NCBI GenBank assembly: GCA_017165825.1
Contig: CM029369.1
Location: 5,627,433-5,691,432, forward strand
Direction: 5' to 3'
Length of the DNA: 64,000 nucleotides
From: Hepsetus odoe
Taxonomy: Eukaryota > Chordata > Actinopteri > Characiformes > Hepsetidae
Shown here: piece after piece, positions 32,338-43,766 of the stretch
How the letters are laid out: every line of letters starts with the position of its first letter
Numbering within the stretch: position 1 is the stretch's first letter
The notes under the pieces: model-generated
Databases searched by the model: none
Told to the model about the DNA's origin: nothing
Seen by the model: the letters and a program-made list of their open reading frames with translations, nothing else
Made by a program: the position numbers and the translations under genes

Positions 32338-32598
32338 ATTTCATAGCCACTTGTCCTAATTAGGGTGCCTATCCCAGCTCTCATAGGGCAAAAGGCAAAT
32401 AAACACCCTGGACGGATCCCCAGCCCATCGCAGGGCAAATACAGGAGGAAACCAGAGCTCCCAGTGGAAACCCACACAGACACGGGTAGAACAAACTCCA
32501 CAGAGAAAGGACCCGGACCGCCCCGCCTAGGAATCCAACCCAGGATCTTCTCGCCACGAGGTGACAGTTCTACCCACGGCGCCACCAAGCTGCCATGC
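32338..32598 (-). repeat. Repeat-2 copy, near complete
   Basis: Reverse-strand landmarks in order: GCCTATCCCAGCTCTCATAG, CACCCTGGACGGATCCCCAG, ACCAGAGCTCCCAGTGG, AACTCCACAGAGAAAGGACC and the head GGCGCCACCAAGCTGCC. A central part containing the GTCTTTGGACGGTGGG motif is deleted. Confidence 0.85.
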
Positions 32599-33495
32599 AT
32601 GAATCTCTAAAAAAATGCTATTTATTTTTCTTTTTCGTTTGGTAATTTGTAAAGTGATCTTGGGTTTGAGAAAGGTGCTATGCAAATAAAAATGACCATT
32701 ATAAGGGTAGGATGGTAAGGAACTGAGCCCTTTAAAGATGCAAGGTCTAACTTTCATTTTGCTGAACTATTCATGCATAATTGCCTGTTTAATAGTAATG
32801 CATTCAGACATGCATTAACAGTCACATGCATTAATAAGATTCAGTTTCTGCACTGACAGATTGGAGTCTGCAGTTTTGATATATTTTATTTGTAGTTGTT
32901 ATTCTCAAACCATATGTGGTACAAATGTACAGGGGATTTGTTCTTATTTAAAATAAATGACATTTTACAAGACAACTTTTTTTTTTGTTTTGTCATAATC
33001 AAACATTACTGTGGTGTTGGTCAAAAGGAAAGATGCTTTACACAGAATTAAATTAGCTTTGAGCAAGAAATAAACCATAGAAATATAAATGATGTTTGCG
33101 ACACAGTGTATGTGATAATCTAATGTCAAAAAGTGAACTATTCATAAACTACTTAGTGCTACCGTGTATATATAGGAACATAAAAACGTATTTAGCCATT
33201 ATAACCAAGACATCAGATATTTAAGTGATAAACAACTTATTGTAATCTGTTTGTTTGGAGAAGAATTCTGCATCCAAATTTAACCACCTATCCAAAACTT
33301 CTAGCCTGAAATGTATAGAGATGCTTCAGAATACAGCGCGGTTCATCCTTCTGGAAACAGCTGATACTGTTTTTATCTTTTTGAGGTTTTTCAGCAACCA
33401 GATGGATTTTATCTAAATGAAAACATTGATTATAAGAACTTAAAGTGAATCTTTTATTCTAGTGTGTCCTATATTATAGGCTTAACAGCATTATA
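32599..33495. other. AT-rich unique DNA
   Basis: About 0.9 kb with no recognised gene or repeat family; a T run near 32978-32986. Confidence 0.45.
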
Positions 33496-33663
33496 GTGAA
33501 ATTCAGCTTCCGCATTTCACCCATGTGCAGCAGTGGGCAGCGATTTAAAGCACTCGGGGAGCAGTGATGGGGATGGTACCTTACTCAAGGCTACCTCAGG
33601 GCAACCTACTGATAAGTGTTTCGAACCCACAACCTTCCGATGTGGGGGCCTAGTCCGCTGCCC
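33496..33663 (-). repeat. SINE-1 copy without tail
   Basis: AATTCAGCTTCCGCATTTCA, body with a short deletion (GTGCAGCAGTGGGCAGC), GTTTCGAACCCACAACC at box B and the head remnant CTAGTCCGCTGCCC. The terminal ACTTTC repeat is absent. Confidence 0.9.
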
Positions 33664-35208
33664 AATACTGTACACTGTCTGCTTTGTTACATGGAGGTAA
33701 AGCCTGAGTGGGTAAATTACTCACTAACAGTTCTACTAAAACCTTGAGAGTAAACTTCCATTAAATCTAATAACAGAAACCCTATTCCGTTTATTCACCC
33801 TTATACAATCCTGCAAGTGTAGCAGACCGACTTTACTTATTCTAGCTGTCAGATATTAGTACTGGGCATGTGTTCAGCTCTTTGAGATTGGCGCCTCATA
33901 CAGAAGATTACAATTTACGCGGGACAAAAAGTTACTAAATCTGCAGTCCAAGAAACATTAAGAGGATTTATTACAAGCAAAAAGCTCCACTGATAGCTTC
34001 ATAATGAAGCCTCACTCAGGCAGCACCTAAAATGACATTGCCAGAGCTTGTTATCCAATAAGCACTGAGCTAAAACAGTGTGGCTTTGAATCAGCCATAA
34101 AACTCCCGTGCAGACATTTGCAGACTGTCGATCAAACACAGCGTACATTAAATAACCAAGCAGCACCAGATTTCAGTAATCTGTTAACATATAAATACTA
34201 TTAACAACGAATTCTTTTATAAGAAATATAGACATATTGCTAACAGTTACAGTGGTTTTTAGATATTTTGATGAAGTTGTGCCTCCCATAATTACCAGTA
34301 ATCATTGGGCATCAACCATTACAGGTAATGGGGATCTGCCGATGTCAATTATGAAACTGGCCGCCATCCTGTTATATGATAGAACCATTAATTATTTGTA
34401 ATAATTCATCAAAAAAAAATTTAAAAAATCAGATTACAAAAATGTTGATTTAGAACTACGGCGTCATCTGCTGGACAAAAGATTGTTGATGGTGAAATTT
34501 TCGAAAGCCACATTCTCATTGGAGACTAGACCACCTAGAGGCTAGTGTCTCTGCTGGACATCCAGTTGTTCAGGGCAGAGAAACATCGTGTTTCCACTCA
34601 TCCATCAACATGCTCATTAGGCGGTATTAATTGGCCAGTCATGTACCATGGAGCATTGTTTATTAATTAACATCCCCTGCCCATTACATCCCTTCAGCTC
34701 TTATAAGACAAATTGTGAGTCATTAGCAGGCTAAATGCGCCTAATGGCACATGCTCTTTTTGCACATTCACCTAAACACAAGCTTGAGCTTGCCTGTGCA
34801 GAGGTCAAAAAGGTTAACGTCCTGAAGAACAACATTGTAAAGCCCACAGCAATCTCCTGCACAGCACTGCTGGGATGTTTAATAAGCATAATTAGAAACA
34901 CCTTGAATAGAAAATATCTGATCGTGTAGCCTCATTAGGGCAAACTTTCTCATTAATCATCATGAGGTTTAAGGATTGGCAAGATTTGGAATGGATGGGT
35001 TGTCATAATGATTTATTGGCACTGTTAAACTCTTGTTAGTCATCTGTAGCTAATGGGGCTGCTTTTGTGTTGGGCAGAAAACTGCACTTTCAGTTACCTT
35101 AAACATACAGTAGACACCGTGAACACACCTGTGGATATTTAACTGTTTATTCTGAACCGTTTTCAAGGGAGATTATGGAAATGTGATTAGACACAACCTT
35201 ACACATTT
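33664..35208. other. Unique DNA with two regulatory-element candidates
   Basis: About 1.5 kb free of the repeat families seen elsewhere, the longest such mid-composition stretch here. Parts 33850-34180 and 34600-34780 look least random (GATTGGCGCCTCATAC, ATTAATTGGCCAGTCATGTA, ATTAATTAACATCCCC). A 64-codon frame at 34735-34929 is probably chance. Regulatory function is inference. Confidence 0.35.
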
Positions 35209-35800
35209 CAGCCACAACATTAAAACCACCGACAGGTGAAGTAAATAACTAATTACATCGATTATTGATTGGGAAAAGGTAGCATTACCACTGTAGCATT
35301 AGCATTAGCACTGCTGCACGGTGTTTGTGTGCATGGGTTAAATGCAGAGGTCCAATTTCGTTGTGGTTCACTGTGTGCTGTGCTGTGACCTCGCAATGAC
35401 GAGGGTTGTCGTTTTCACTTTCACTTTCGCTTTCATTAAGACGCTCAATGGGAAAAAGCCTAGCAGACAGTTTGGTCCTTTGGACAAGATTCTGCTGGAA
35501 ATACTTTGGTCATGGAATTCATGTTGTTGTTTCTTTGGCATGTACCACCTACCTAAACATTCGAGTTGCCATCCAGTCATATCCCTTCATGGCAATGTTA
35601 TTCCCTAATGGCAGTGGCTGGATGATGTGCCCTGCCACACTGCAAAAAAGGTTCAGGAATGTTTTGAGGAACGTGACAAATCTCTACGGATCATAATTCA
35701 AACCATCATCAGTGGAATGTGCAGGAAACACTAGTGTGATACAAGGATCTGCTGCTAATGTCTGGGTATATCTGGATGTGCAATGTTTCAGAGCTGTATA
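35209..35800 (+). mobile_element. Tc1-like remnant interrupted by SINE-1
   Basis: Begins with the terminal motif CAGCCACAACATTAAAACCA and ACCGACAGGTGAAG. After a SINE-1 insertion it continues in the second half of the transposase region (GTACCACCTACCTAAACATT, TTATTCCCTAATGGCAGTGG, CCTGCCACACTGCAAAAAAG, GGATCTGCTGCTAATGTCTG). The N-terminal coding half is deleted and the frame is broken. Same element type as at 6.9-7.9 and 11.3-11.8 kb. Confidence 0.8.
35308..35434 (+). repeat. SINE-1 3' half inside a Tc1-like remnant
   Basis: A 5'-truncated copy starting at GCACTGCTGCACGGTGTTTG, with near-consensus body (TTTCGTTGTGGTTCACTGTG) and a tail of four ACTTTC-like units ending at CTTTCGCTTTC. Its low divergence suggests a recent insertion. 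Confidence 0.93.
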
Positions 35801-35914
35801 TTAAACATAAGACAGCCAGAGTGACACCAGAGTGGAGTTAGGAGTGTTATAAAATATCATTTTTTTGTGATCTGTAGCGAGAGTAGGAAGCATCTTGAGG
35901 AAAGTCTTTAGAGA

Positions 35915-36425
35915 TCTGCTCCAGAGAGGAGAGGAATGAAAGTGAGTAGAACTAAGACGGAATGCATGGGTGTGAATGAAACGGAGGACAGTGGAGTGGT
36001 TAGGATGCAGGGAGCAGAGCCAGCAAAAGTGGAGTTTAAATACTTGGGATCAACAGTTCAGAGCAACAGCGAGTGTGGAAGAGAGGTGAAGAAGAGAGTT
36101 CAGGCAGGTTGGAATGGGTGGAGAAGAGGTTTACAGCATGATAGTGAGACCAACAATGCTATAGTTAAAGATGCTGAGATTTCCGTTGGGTGTGACGAGA
36201 ATGGACAGGATTAGAAATGAGTATATTAGAAGGACAGCTCAGGTTGGACAATATGGAGACAATAATTTTGATGTCTGTACATGTACAGAGAAGAAAGGGA
36301 GAGTATACCTGAAGAAGAATGTTGATGAAAAAGAGGAAAAGAGGAAAGACAGCAAGGAGGTTTATGGATGTGGTGAGAGAGACAGAGGATTACAGGAGCA
36401 GCTGAAAGAGGATGACGAAGAAGAT
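35915..36425 (+). pseudogene. RTE-like LINE, C-terminal fragment with deletion
   Basis: The frame 35936-36214 encodes the segment following the RT core (MKVSRTKTECMGVNE, then FKYLGSTVQSNSECGREVKK, RVQAGWNGWRRG). A deletion then joins it to the IRNEYIRRTAQVGQYGD block. The tail coding (GCAAGGAGGTTTATGGATGT) is further deleted. The YLGS motif is typical of the distal RT/thumb region of RTE-type LINEs. Confidence 0.9.
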
Positions 36426-37460
36426 AAAATCACATTTCTCCTAACTGCTAATATTGAAGCACATGGAAACATGCTCATGGCAGAGCAAATACATTTTGAC
36501 CATTCATTAGGCTCACATGGTCAAACCACAGACAAGCTGGGACAGAGCAGGACAGAAGGGTTATTTCTCTGTTGGGAAATAATCTCTTTTCTAAACCAGA
36601 GATAAAGCAAAGGATTAACAAGCCTTAGCTGCAGACGTTGTCAGCCATGATTGCCCTTTTATTATCAACTCCAGAATATCCTGAAATGAAATGTCTTCAC
36701 TGAGAAGAGATTTATCTTCATTTGTGCCAGACATGTACAGGTGTTAACTGTCAGTACAGTGATGTTCTTGCTTATTAAGTTTTTAATCCTGGATTTCTGG
36801 AATTGGGCAGGTAGCTAACAGTGGCATAACTGTATGTTTTTAATCCATCATTTTCAGGATGAAGGTTACAGCCCTCAATGGTTTGACTGTCTCACTTCCT
36901 GTCTTTTTTATCCTGAGCAGGGATTCGAATGATTCCCTGGCTGGACTTTTAAACCTGTTTTTTTTTTTTTTTTTAAGGTTTTACCAGTCCTGTTTGCAGC
37001 TGTCTTGATTACTGGCCTTTTTATTAGTGGATGTATATGATTGGGGTATCAGTGATGTGACCTGGTTACTAAGCTCCTAATCGAGGATGTGCAGAATGGT
37101 TTGTTTATAAAAAAAGAAAACACTGCTTTCCAGTTTTGGAGCTGCAAAGACTCAGATTTGAGGTTCAACTTCTTTCCTTGGTTTCTCTCTCAATCAACTC
37201 AAGACATGCAAAGACTGTCACTACCTTTTCATTCCCACACACAAAGTCTCATTTTAGCCCGCTATCAGTCAAGTGGTAATCACTGTGCAGCAACTTGATA
37301 CGTGGGAAACATGGCATCGAGGAAAAGCAGTTAAAGCAAGACAGAAGCAAAAATGAGCACAAGTGTGAATGCAGGCTCACATGTTATCAGGGAGATAATG
37401 GCAAAATACATAATGATGGTGTGTATAAAGGTTAACTTTTCTAGGGTCTTTTTCACAATC
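36426..37460. other. Unique non-coding DNA
   Basis: T run at about 36960-36974. No gene or repeat family recognised. Confidence 0.45.
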
Positions 37461-37637
37461 ACAGACCAGTAGGTTGCCCTGATGCACCCTTGAGCAAGGT
37501 ACCGTCCCTGTCACTGCTCCCCAGGCACTTTCAATAGCTGCCCCCTGCTGCATGTGTTTGTGTGTGGGTAAAATGCAGAGGAGTAATTTCGTTGTGGTTC
37601 ACTGTGACGAGAATGGTCACTTTCACTTTCACTTATG
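37461..37637 (+). repeat. SINE-1 copy without head
   Basis: Starts after box B (CACAGACCAGTAGGTTGCCC) and runs to GGTCACTTTCACTTTCACTT. A small deletion removes GTGCTGTGCTGTG from the 3' body. Confidence 0.93.
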
Positions 37638-39105
37638 TCTGTGAAGGTTATTGTACTCCCTTCGGTTGCAGAAGAGGTGATACCTTGTTTAAAGTTTTTC
37701 TTTTTTCAGTTTTGTTATATTCCATTCTGTATGTAATACATGTGCTGAATACAACATTGAAACTACGGTGGACGTGTGGTGTGGAAGCATAATTCTCCTC
37801 ACTTTTCTGATCATGAATTTGAAAGATAGGCCTTTTAAACCGTCTCCCTTTAAGCACCTGCGCTGACTTGGCAGAAAAAAAAAAAAAAATTGACAGGCCC
37901 AAAAATTTTCAGTGCTTGAAAAAACTGTTAATTAACTCGTCTGAAACTTCCACCCTGCTGAGCAACTGATCAGCCACATCTAATGCCTGAACACCATCAG
38001 CCTGTCAGGTGATGGTCCTTCCCAACATCACAACCAGAAGACCATTCAGCATGAACTCTTTTTTACCTTTGAAACAGGTTCCCAACTCTCAGACAAAGAA
38101 ATAATAAAAAATACACCACCCACACTCTGATTGGGCTTTACCTGTGGGTGAGGAGAGGAGGAGGAGTTGATTCATTTTCCCGGAGGCTGAACTGTGATGT
38201 TCACTGAAGCACAGGCAGCTCATTTAAAACTGCTTCTATGTAATTAACATTCAAGGGGAATGGATTTTCATTTTCTGTTTTATAAAATGTCACAAGTGTC
38301 CATTTCCCTTTGTAATTAAATCTATAGTAGCTATTTTAACGATTAGAATCCCTGAAAATATCTGACTGTAAATGTGAAACACATTTCTAGACATTAATAC
38401 AATCGCCGTTCACAGGGGCCAGATTAAAAAGTGGATTTTAGTAAATAGAGTGTTTAAGTCGCTTGTAATGTAGCGCTCATGAATATTGCCATTTTTTAGT
38501 GGGCAGTGTAAAAAAGGCTACATCACCTCTGCTGCACTCGCTGGAATTCATTCCATCATTACTGTTCCACCCACATAAAAGCTCACTTTGCCTTGAAATT
38601 TTCTGACAGCTGCAATGTAGCCCTGAGCATGCAAAAAATAAATAAATAAATAAACCGAAAGAAATAGTCAGGGGTATGTGAGTCTGAATATGCTTTGGTC
38701 CTGGGCATGTGTTGCCCTATTTTCATGTCACACAGTTTGTATTTGTCTGGAAAAGGAAAGGTTACAGCAGTGAAAAAAGCAATTGGAATGGTTTCTATCA
38801 GTGAAATGTCATGCTGTAAGGCAATGATGTTTAATGAGTCTGAAGAGTCTCTCTGTGCGTGGACCGCTCACTTATCCAGCCACAAATCCCACAGAGGCAA
38901 TTGTCAGTGAATGTTGGTGGACCTTTTTATTCTTATTTTCTTAGAAATCCCCTTACTGGATGACTAGTTCAAACACGTTTTCCCAGAAACATCAATCTGT
39001 GATTTCGTACTCAGAGGCAAAAAATGAGTCTCTTCTCACAAAGTCAGTGATGTTTTACTGATGCTCACGGTCTCTGAGATCCTGGTATGGTACAATGCTG
39101 CCAAG
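37638..39105. other. Unique DNA with an (AAAT)n run
   Basis: A short AAAT repeat lies at 38636-38654. The part 38190-38600 is repeat-poor and contains ATGTAATTAACATTC and TTGTAATTAAATC cores, so a conserved non-coding element is possible. No exon is recognised. Confidence 0.35.
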
Positions 39106-39361
39106 CCATTACTACATCCATTATCTGCTGCTTGTCCCAAACGGGGTCGCGCTGGTGTCCAACCCAGCGCAAACAGGGCGAGGACGGGGGACGCACCCTG
39201 GACAGGTCGCCAGCCCATCGCAGGGAGGAGCGGGACGGGGACGGCACCTTGCTCAAGGGAACCTCAAGGCAACCCATCTGGAAGGGGTTCGAACCCCTGA
39301 CCCGCCGATCATGTGGCCAACACCCTACCCACTAGGCCACCGCTGCCCCGCCATTACTACA
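39106..39361 (-). mobile_element. Composite retroposon: SINE-1 head plus Repeat-2-type tail
   Basis: Read on the reverse strand, the unit starts with a SINE-1 head (GGGGCAGCGGTGGCCTAGTG, box B GGTTCGAACCCC). It continues into the body as far as the GGTGCCGTCCCCGTCC region, then switches to a Repeat-2-type tail (GCGATGGGCTGGCGACCTGT, GCTGGGTTGGACACC, GACAAGCAGCAGATAATGG). The perfect 11-bp duplication CCATTACTACA lies immediately outside both ends (39106-39116 and 39351-39361), so the whole chimera integrated as one unit. Confidence 0.88.
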
Positions 39362-39447
39362 GTGCAGTGTAATAAAACAGATAATTATTCTGTTTATAGA
39401 TTAAAAGTTGTATATGTGACCAAACATAATTAGACCTTGATTATTTA

Positions 39448-39765
39448 GAAATGAGAGAGGGACAACTCGGGCTGGAAGATTTGGAGGCAAAGTCAGAGAA
39501 GCAAGACCGGTGTTTGTTTAGACATGTACAGAGGAGAGACGAGGATAATATCAGAAGGATGTTGAGGATGGGGCTGCCTGGAAAGAGGAGAAGAGGAAGA
39601 CCAAAGGGGAGGTTTATGGAGGTGGTGCAGGCACTGACTAGCAGGCAGTTAGTGAGAGTTTGAAAGATGCAGAGGACTTGAAGAAATGGAAAAGGATGCT
39701 CCACTGTGGCGACCCCTAAAGTCAACAGAATAACGACAACAATACGAAGAAGAATAGAAGCAAGG
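39448..39765 (+). pseudogene. RTE-like LINE, C-terminal and 3' end fragment
   Basis: Encodes a broken version of the tail (LFRHVQRRDEDNIRRMLR, LPGKRRRGRPKGRFMEVVQ). It follows with GTGGCGACCCCTAAAG and an irregular 3' end containing ACGACAACAATACGAAGAAG. A short insertion replaces the usual KEDM segment. Confidence 0.88.
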
Positions 39766-39838
39766 AGGATTAGTAAGAGAGTTAGAGAGTGTTATCATGA
39801 AAGAGGAGAAGGGACACTAGATTGAAGGAAGTAGCCTG

Positions 39839-40019
39839 ACACAATGAAATGCTTCCTCTGCATTTCAGCCTAACACACACGTGCCACAGCTATTGGCACA
39901 GCAACCGGAAGCAGTGATGGGAACAGTACCATGCTCAGGGGTACCTCAGGGCAATGGTCTGGGATTCAGGACATTCCGATGCTGGGGCCTAGTCCCTAAC
40001 CATCACTACTGCCCCTGAC
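39839..40019 (-). repeat. SINE-1 copy, diverged
   Basis: AATGAAATGCTTCCTCTGCA, AGCAGTGATGGGAACAGTAC, GGGGTACCTCAGGGCAATGG and the head remnant CTAACCATCACTACTGCCCC. Box B is damaged and the tail is absent. Confidence 0.85.
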
Positions 40020-41205
40020 TGAAAAACCAGTTTGGCCATATGTTTATGTAGGTTGATATTAGTTGTCAAGAAAGGTTAGTCTAGGTTTCATGATCCCATG
40101 ATCCCATCTTGCATGGACCAATCTATTGGCCAAAGCCAAAATCACAGCAGTATTGCAAAACATTTTATGGATGTTTTATAGATGTCTGGTTTCTATCAGC
40201 GCCATTCTGAACACTTGCTCTACAACAAAGCATTTCACATCAGAGCTCTCTAATTAAACATGTCTACATTTTAACAATTCAATTATGCGGAATTTGCGAA
40301 ACGTGGATTTCTTTTATTATGGTGCCAGTGACATTTTCAAAGGGCTTTCCATTCGATTCACTCTACATTTATTCTCCTTTCTGACAGAAAAAAATGTATG
40401 CCCTAAATATGGCACAGTCTGTTTTACAATGAATCTAAGGCTCAGCTGAAACCATGAGTGTGACTTGTTTTATCATCTCCATGAATGTGCCACAAGTCAC
40501 ATAACTCAAAGTAAAATCTAGGAGCTAATAACTCTTGGTGCAGGAAACTACCTTGGTAATGTCATTCTGTCTCTCTAAAAATGGTGTTGTTCATCCAGGG
40601 TGCGCACAACGAGATTCAAAAGTAATAAAATGGACCTGGTTTCCTGAAGGCTGTTGGTGAAAGAGAGTGTACTGAGAAATGTTCAGTGCAAGGCTCGCTC
40701 TGCCATTTAAGAAACATCCTTGTGCATCATGGTTTTATGAAAACCACGGTGATTATCTGACTGTGGCACATGCTATATCAGATAAAAACTGTTCTTGGAT
40801 TTTAAGAGTTCACACTCTTTGGTGTTAATAACTGGGTGATCATGCATGTGCCCAGATCAGCTTATCTGATCAGTTTCTGCAATGTGAATGAAAAAAACAT
40901 AAAATTAGATTTTTTCCAAATTAATTCTAACAATTTTTTCAAATCTTTCTCTGGTTATGGCCAACCTGTCAGTATGTTTTTTATTTTCTGTCATTATGGA
41001 ATCAGAAATTTGATGCTGTAGCATGCACACTGAGATGTGCAGATAGATATGTTATGATATGTTAGCATCAGATAGGGTATTGCAGCGAGTTTTATTAAAG
41101 ATTTCAACCTGAATATTACTGCCAGAGCCTTTAGAGAAAAAAAAAGTCTTTTAAATAAAAAAAATGTAACCTGGTTGCCTTAAAAGTGTGTATGAGCATC
41201 TTGAT
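40020..41205. other. Unique non-coding DNA
   Basis: About 1.2 kb without recognised gene or repeat family. Confidence 0.45.
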
Positions 41206-41430
41206 AAGTATAAGTGACTATTTGTTATTGTGAACCACAACGAAAAACAACCTCTGCTTTCCACCCACACAAAACATGGAGCAGTGCGCAGCCATATCCA
41301 GCACCCAGGGAGCAGTGATGGGGACAGTACCTTGTTCAAGGGTACCTCAGGGCAACCTACTGGTCTGGGATTTAAACCCACCACCTTACAACCCTGGGAC
41401 TTAGTCCCTAACCACTAGGCCACTGCTACC
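41206..41430 (-). repeat. SINE-1 copy, nearly full length
   Basis: Tail remnant AAGTATAAGTGACTATTTGT, body with the CATATCCAGCACCCAGGGAG variant, GGGATTTAAACCCACC at box B and head CCACTAGGCCACTGCTACC. The CATATCCAG variant is shared with the copies at 53.7 and 56.6 kb and may mark a subfamily. Confidence 0.92.
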
Positions 41431-42509
41431 TACGACACTAGGAATGTCAGGATGTAATACTGGAGATCCTGTCAATGCTAAAACTATTTCAGCATGAAGA
41501 AATGGCACAGCAGAAGCTAATCAGAAAAAGGGAAAATGGTGAAAGTGTAAATGAAGATATGGTTCAGATCGATTATGACATTTTCAGAGAGTGCCTGCAT
41601 TTACAGGGCTTTCAGGGCTAGACGATCTCATTTCTATAACATCGTTAATGAGAACATTAACAGTGCTCATGCCATCCCAGTTAGAGGATCAGTAATGAAG
41701 TTACTTAAAAAGGGGTTTATATATATTTTCTTACACAAAATGTAAAATCTTGGTCAAAGCATAAAGACCCCTCAGTCAAGCAGTGACTGCATTATATAAA
41801 GCTACATGAATACATTTATATTAATACAGAAAATGTGTTAATCTGTGACTGTTGATGGCACTGCTCTTAGTGGCTGCTTCTTAAGCCATCTACTTACTGT
41901 CTTGACACACTGGGCACAAGCAATTTTTCAGAACAGAGGGTTTGAGTTTCTACAAATCTGTGCCTAAATCAGCAAACCGCCATCTCAAGAACATAGCTGA
42001 GATTTGACATTTGTGTTAAAACAAGATTTTCTTATTAATGGTTTTATATTCAGCAATGCTCCTGCACTGGCTGATGTATGGCCTTTTCATGCAGCTGCTA
42101 CAATTCTGAAAAAAAAAAAAAAGAAAAGAGAAGATGTTACTCCAATCCAGTTTTCAACACTAGTTTCCAATTAGATAGTTGGTCAATGCTTTGGGCCCTA
42201 AATATAAATGCTCAGTGTTTGCTAACTATCAGCCTAAGTCTCTTAAACTGATCTGCTGGTGCCGGGAGCTGAATCTAAACAGTGTGAAATGGCATTCAGC
42301 CTGCGGGAACCAATTCTCCATGGAGATCCAATCTGTCCTAAATTGTTGTCAGTTTAAAATGAAGGTGTTTCTTATTGTTTTCTGTCATTTAAGATTTTCT
42401 GTATTTAAGTAAATATTCTTTATTATATATTGCCTTTTACATTTTAACATATTTAACCATATTCTAAAACTTACTTTTGCTTATATTATACAGATTGCTG
42501 ATTTAACTA
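41431..42509. other. Unique non-coding DNA
   Basis: A run at about 42107-42121. Open frames of 64 and 77 codons are unsupported. Confidence 0.45.
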
Positions 42510-42833
42510 GCAAACCCATCCACTAAGGATGCAGAAGCCAGTGTATTTCTTCATGCCGGTCCCAAGCCCAGATAATTGGGGAGGGTTACATCAGGAAGGG
42601 CATCTGGTGTAAAACTTTTGCCAAATCAATATGCGGACAGTGTGCTGGTGGAAACTGGGCTACTGTTGGCCAAAGGAGAAGAAGCGGAGGAGGAAGGCAT
42701 GTCCGGAGGGAGGAGGAGAGAAAGAAGGAGAGGGGAGCAGAAGTGAGGGTAAGAACTTTGAATGTTGGCAGCATGACTGGTAAAGGTAGAGAATTAGCTG
42801 ATAAGGTGGAGAGAAGGAAGACTGTCATTTGGT

Positions 42834-43293
42834 GTGTGCAAGAGGCATCGATGGAAGGGTAGTAGGTTTAAACTGTTCTACCATGGTGTGGATAGAAGGA
42901 GGAATGGAGTAGGTGTTATCCTGAAGGAAGAGTATGTGAAGAGTGTGTTGGAGGTGAAGAGGGTGTCAGGGAGGGTGATGAGTTTGAAGCTGGAAGTTGA
43001 AGGTGTGATAATGAATGTTGTTAGCGCTTATGCTCCACAAGCTGTTTGTGAGATGGAAGAGAAAGAAGAATTCTGGAGTGAGTTAGATGAAGTGATAGAG
43101 AGTGATGATTGGTGCAGATTTTAATGGTCATGTTGGTGAAGGGAACAGAGGAGATGAGGAGGTGATGAGTAGGCATGGTGTCAAGGAGAGGAATGCTGAA
43201 GGTCAGATGGTTGTAGATTTTGTGAAAAGGATGGAAATGGCTGTAGTTAATACTTATTTTAAGAAGAGGGAGGAGCACAGGGTGAGGTATTAG
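42834..43293 (+). pseudogene. LINE apurinic-type endonuclease domain, frameshifted
   Basis: Two overlapping frames (42834-43124 and 43102-43293) cover most of an exonuclease-endonuclease-phosphatase fold. The first carries RRNGVGVILKEEY and VVSAYAPQ, the second GADFNGHVGEGNRG. In this superfamily the GDFN-type motif carries a catalytic Asp/Asn pair. A frameshift between the VQE glutamate and RWKG and another near 43100 break the domain. The conserved spacing allows confident recognition, not function. Confidence 0.88.
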
Positions 43294-43522
43294 AGTGGAG
43301 GAAGATGCTCACAAGTGGATTATATTCTTTGCAGGAGGGTCAGTCTGAAGGAGATTGAAGACTGCAAAGTAGTGACAGGGGAGAGTGCAGCTAAACAGCA
43401 TAGAAGGGTGGTCTGTTGGAAGAGGAGGAAAGTGAGGGCAGAGTCGAGGATCAAGTGGTAAAGGCTGAAGAAGGAGGACTGTAAGGTGGAATTCAGGCAG
43501 GAGTTAACACGGGCACTGGGAG

Positions 43523-43766
43523 TGTCACGGGGCGTGTCACAGAGCCGAGCTTCGTACTGGACTTTAATGACGGATAACGTGCACAGAACTAAACATATTA
43601 ACCAAAATAACAAATGTAAGACATAACCCGAGTAAATTCACAGCGCGCACACAGTATGACCAGCACCCTGCTCTGCTTCACTGGGGCTTATAACCCCAGC
43701 CCCAATGAGACACTCCTGGCACCCAAGCCAGAGCAGGGCGCCGTCTACTGGCACAGGACCGTTACA
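43523..43766. mobile_element. 244-bp TG...CA insertion in the LINE, probable solo LTR
   Basis: Begins TGTCACGG and ends CCGTTACA, giving short imperfect inverted termini. It is flanked on both sides by GGGAG (43518-43522 and 43767-43771). The LINE sequence is continuous across it. TG...CA ends with a 5-bp duplication fit a solo LTR. A TATA-like GGGCTTATAACC occurs near 43684-43695. No coding sequence or second LTR is present. A non-autonomous DNA transposon is the alternative. Confidence 0.7.

Noticed and set aside
39087..39433. Overlapping frames of 79-112 codons
   Set aside because: They lie in the composite retroposon, a GC-richer repeat with no protein product.
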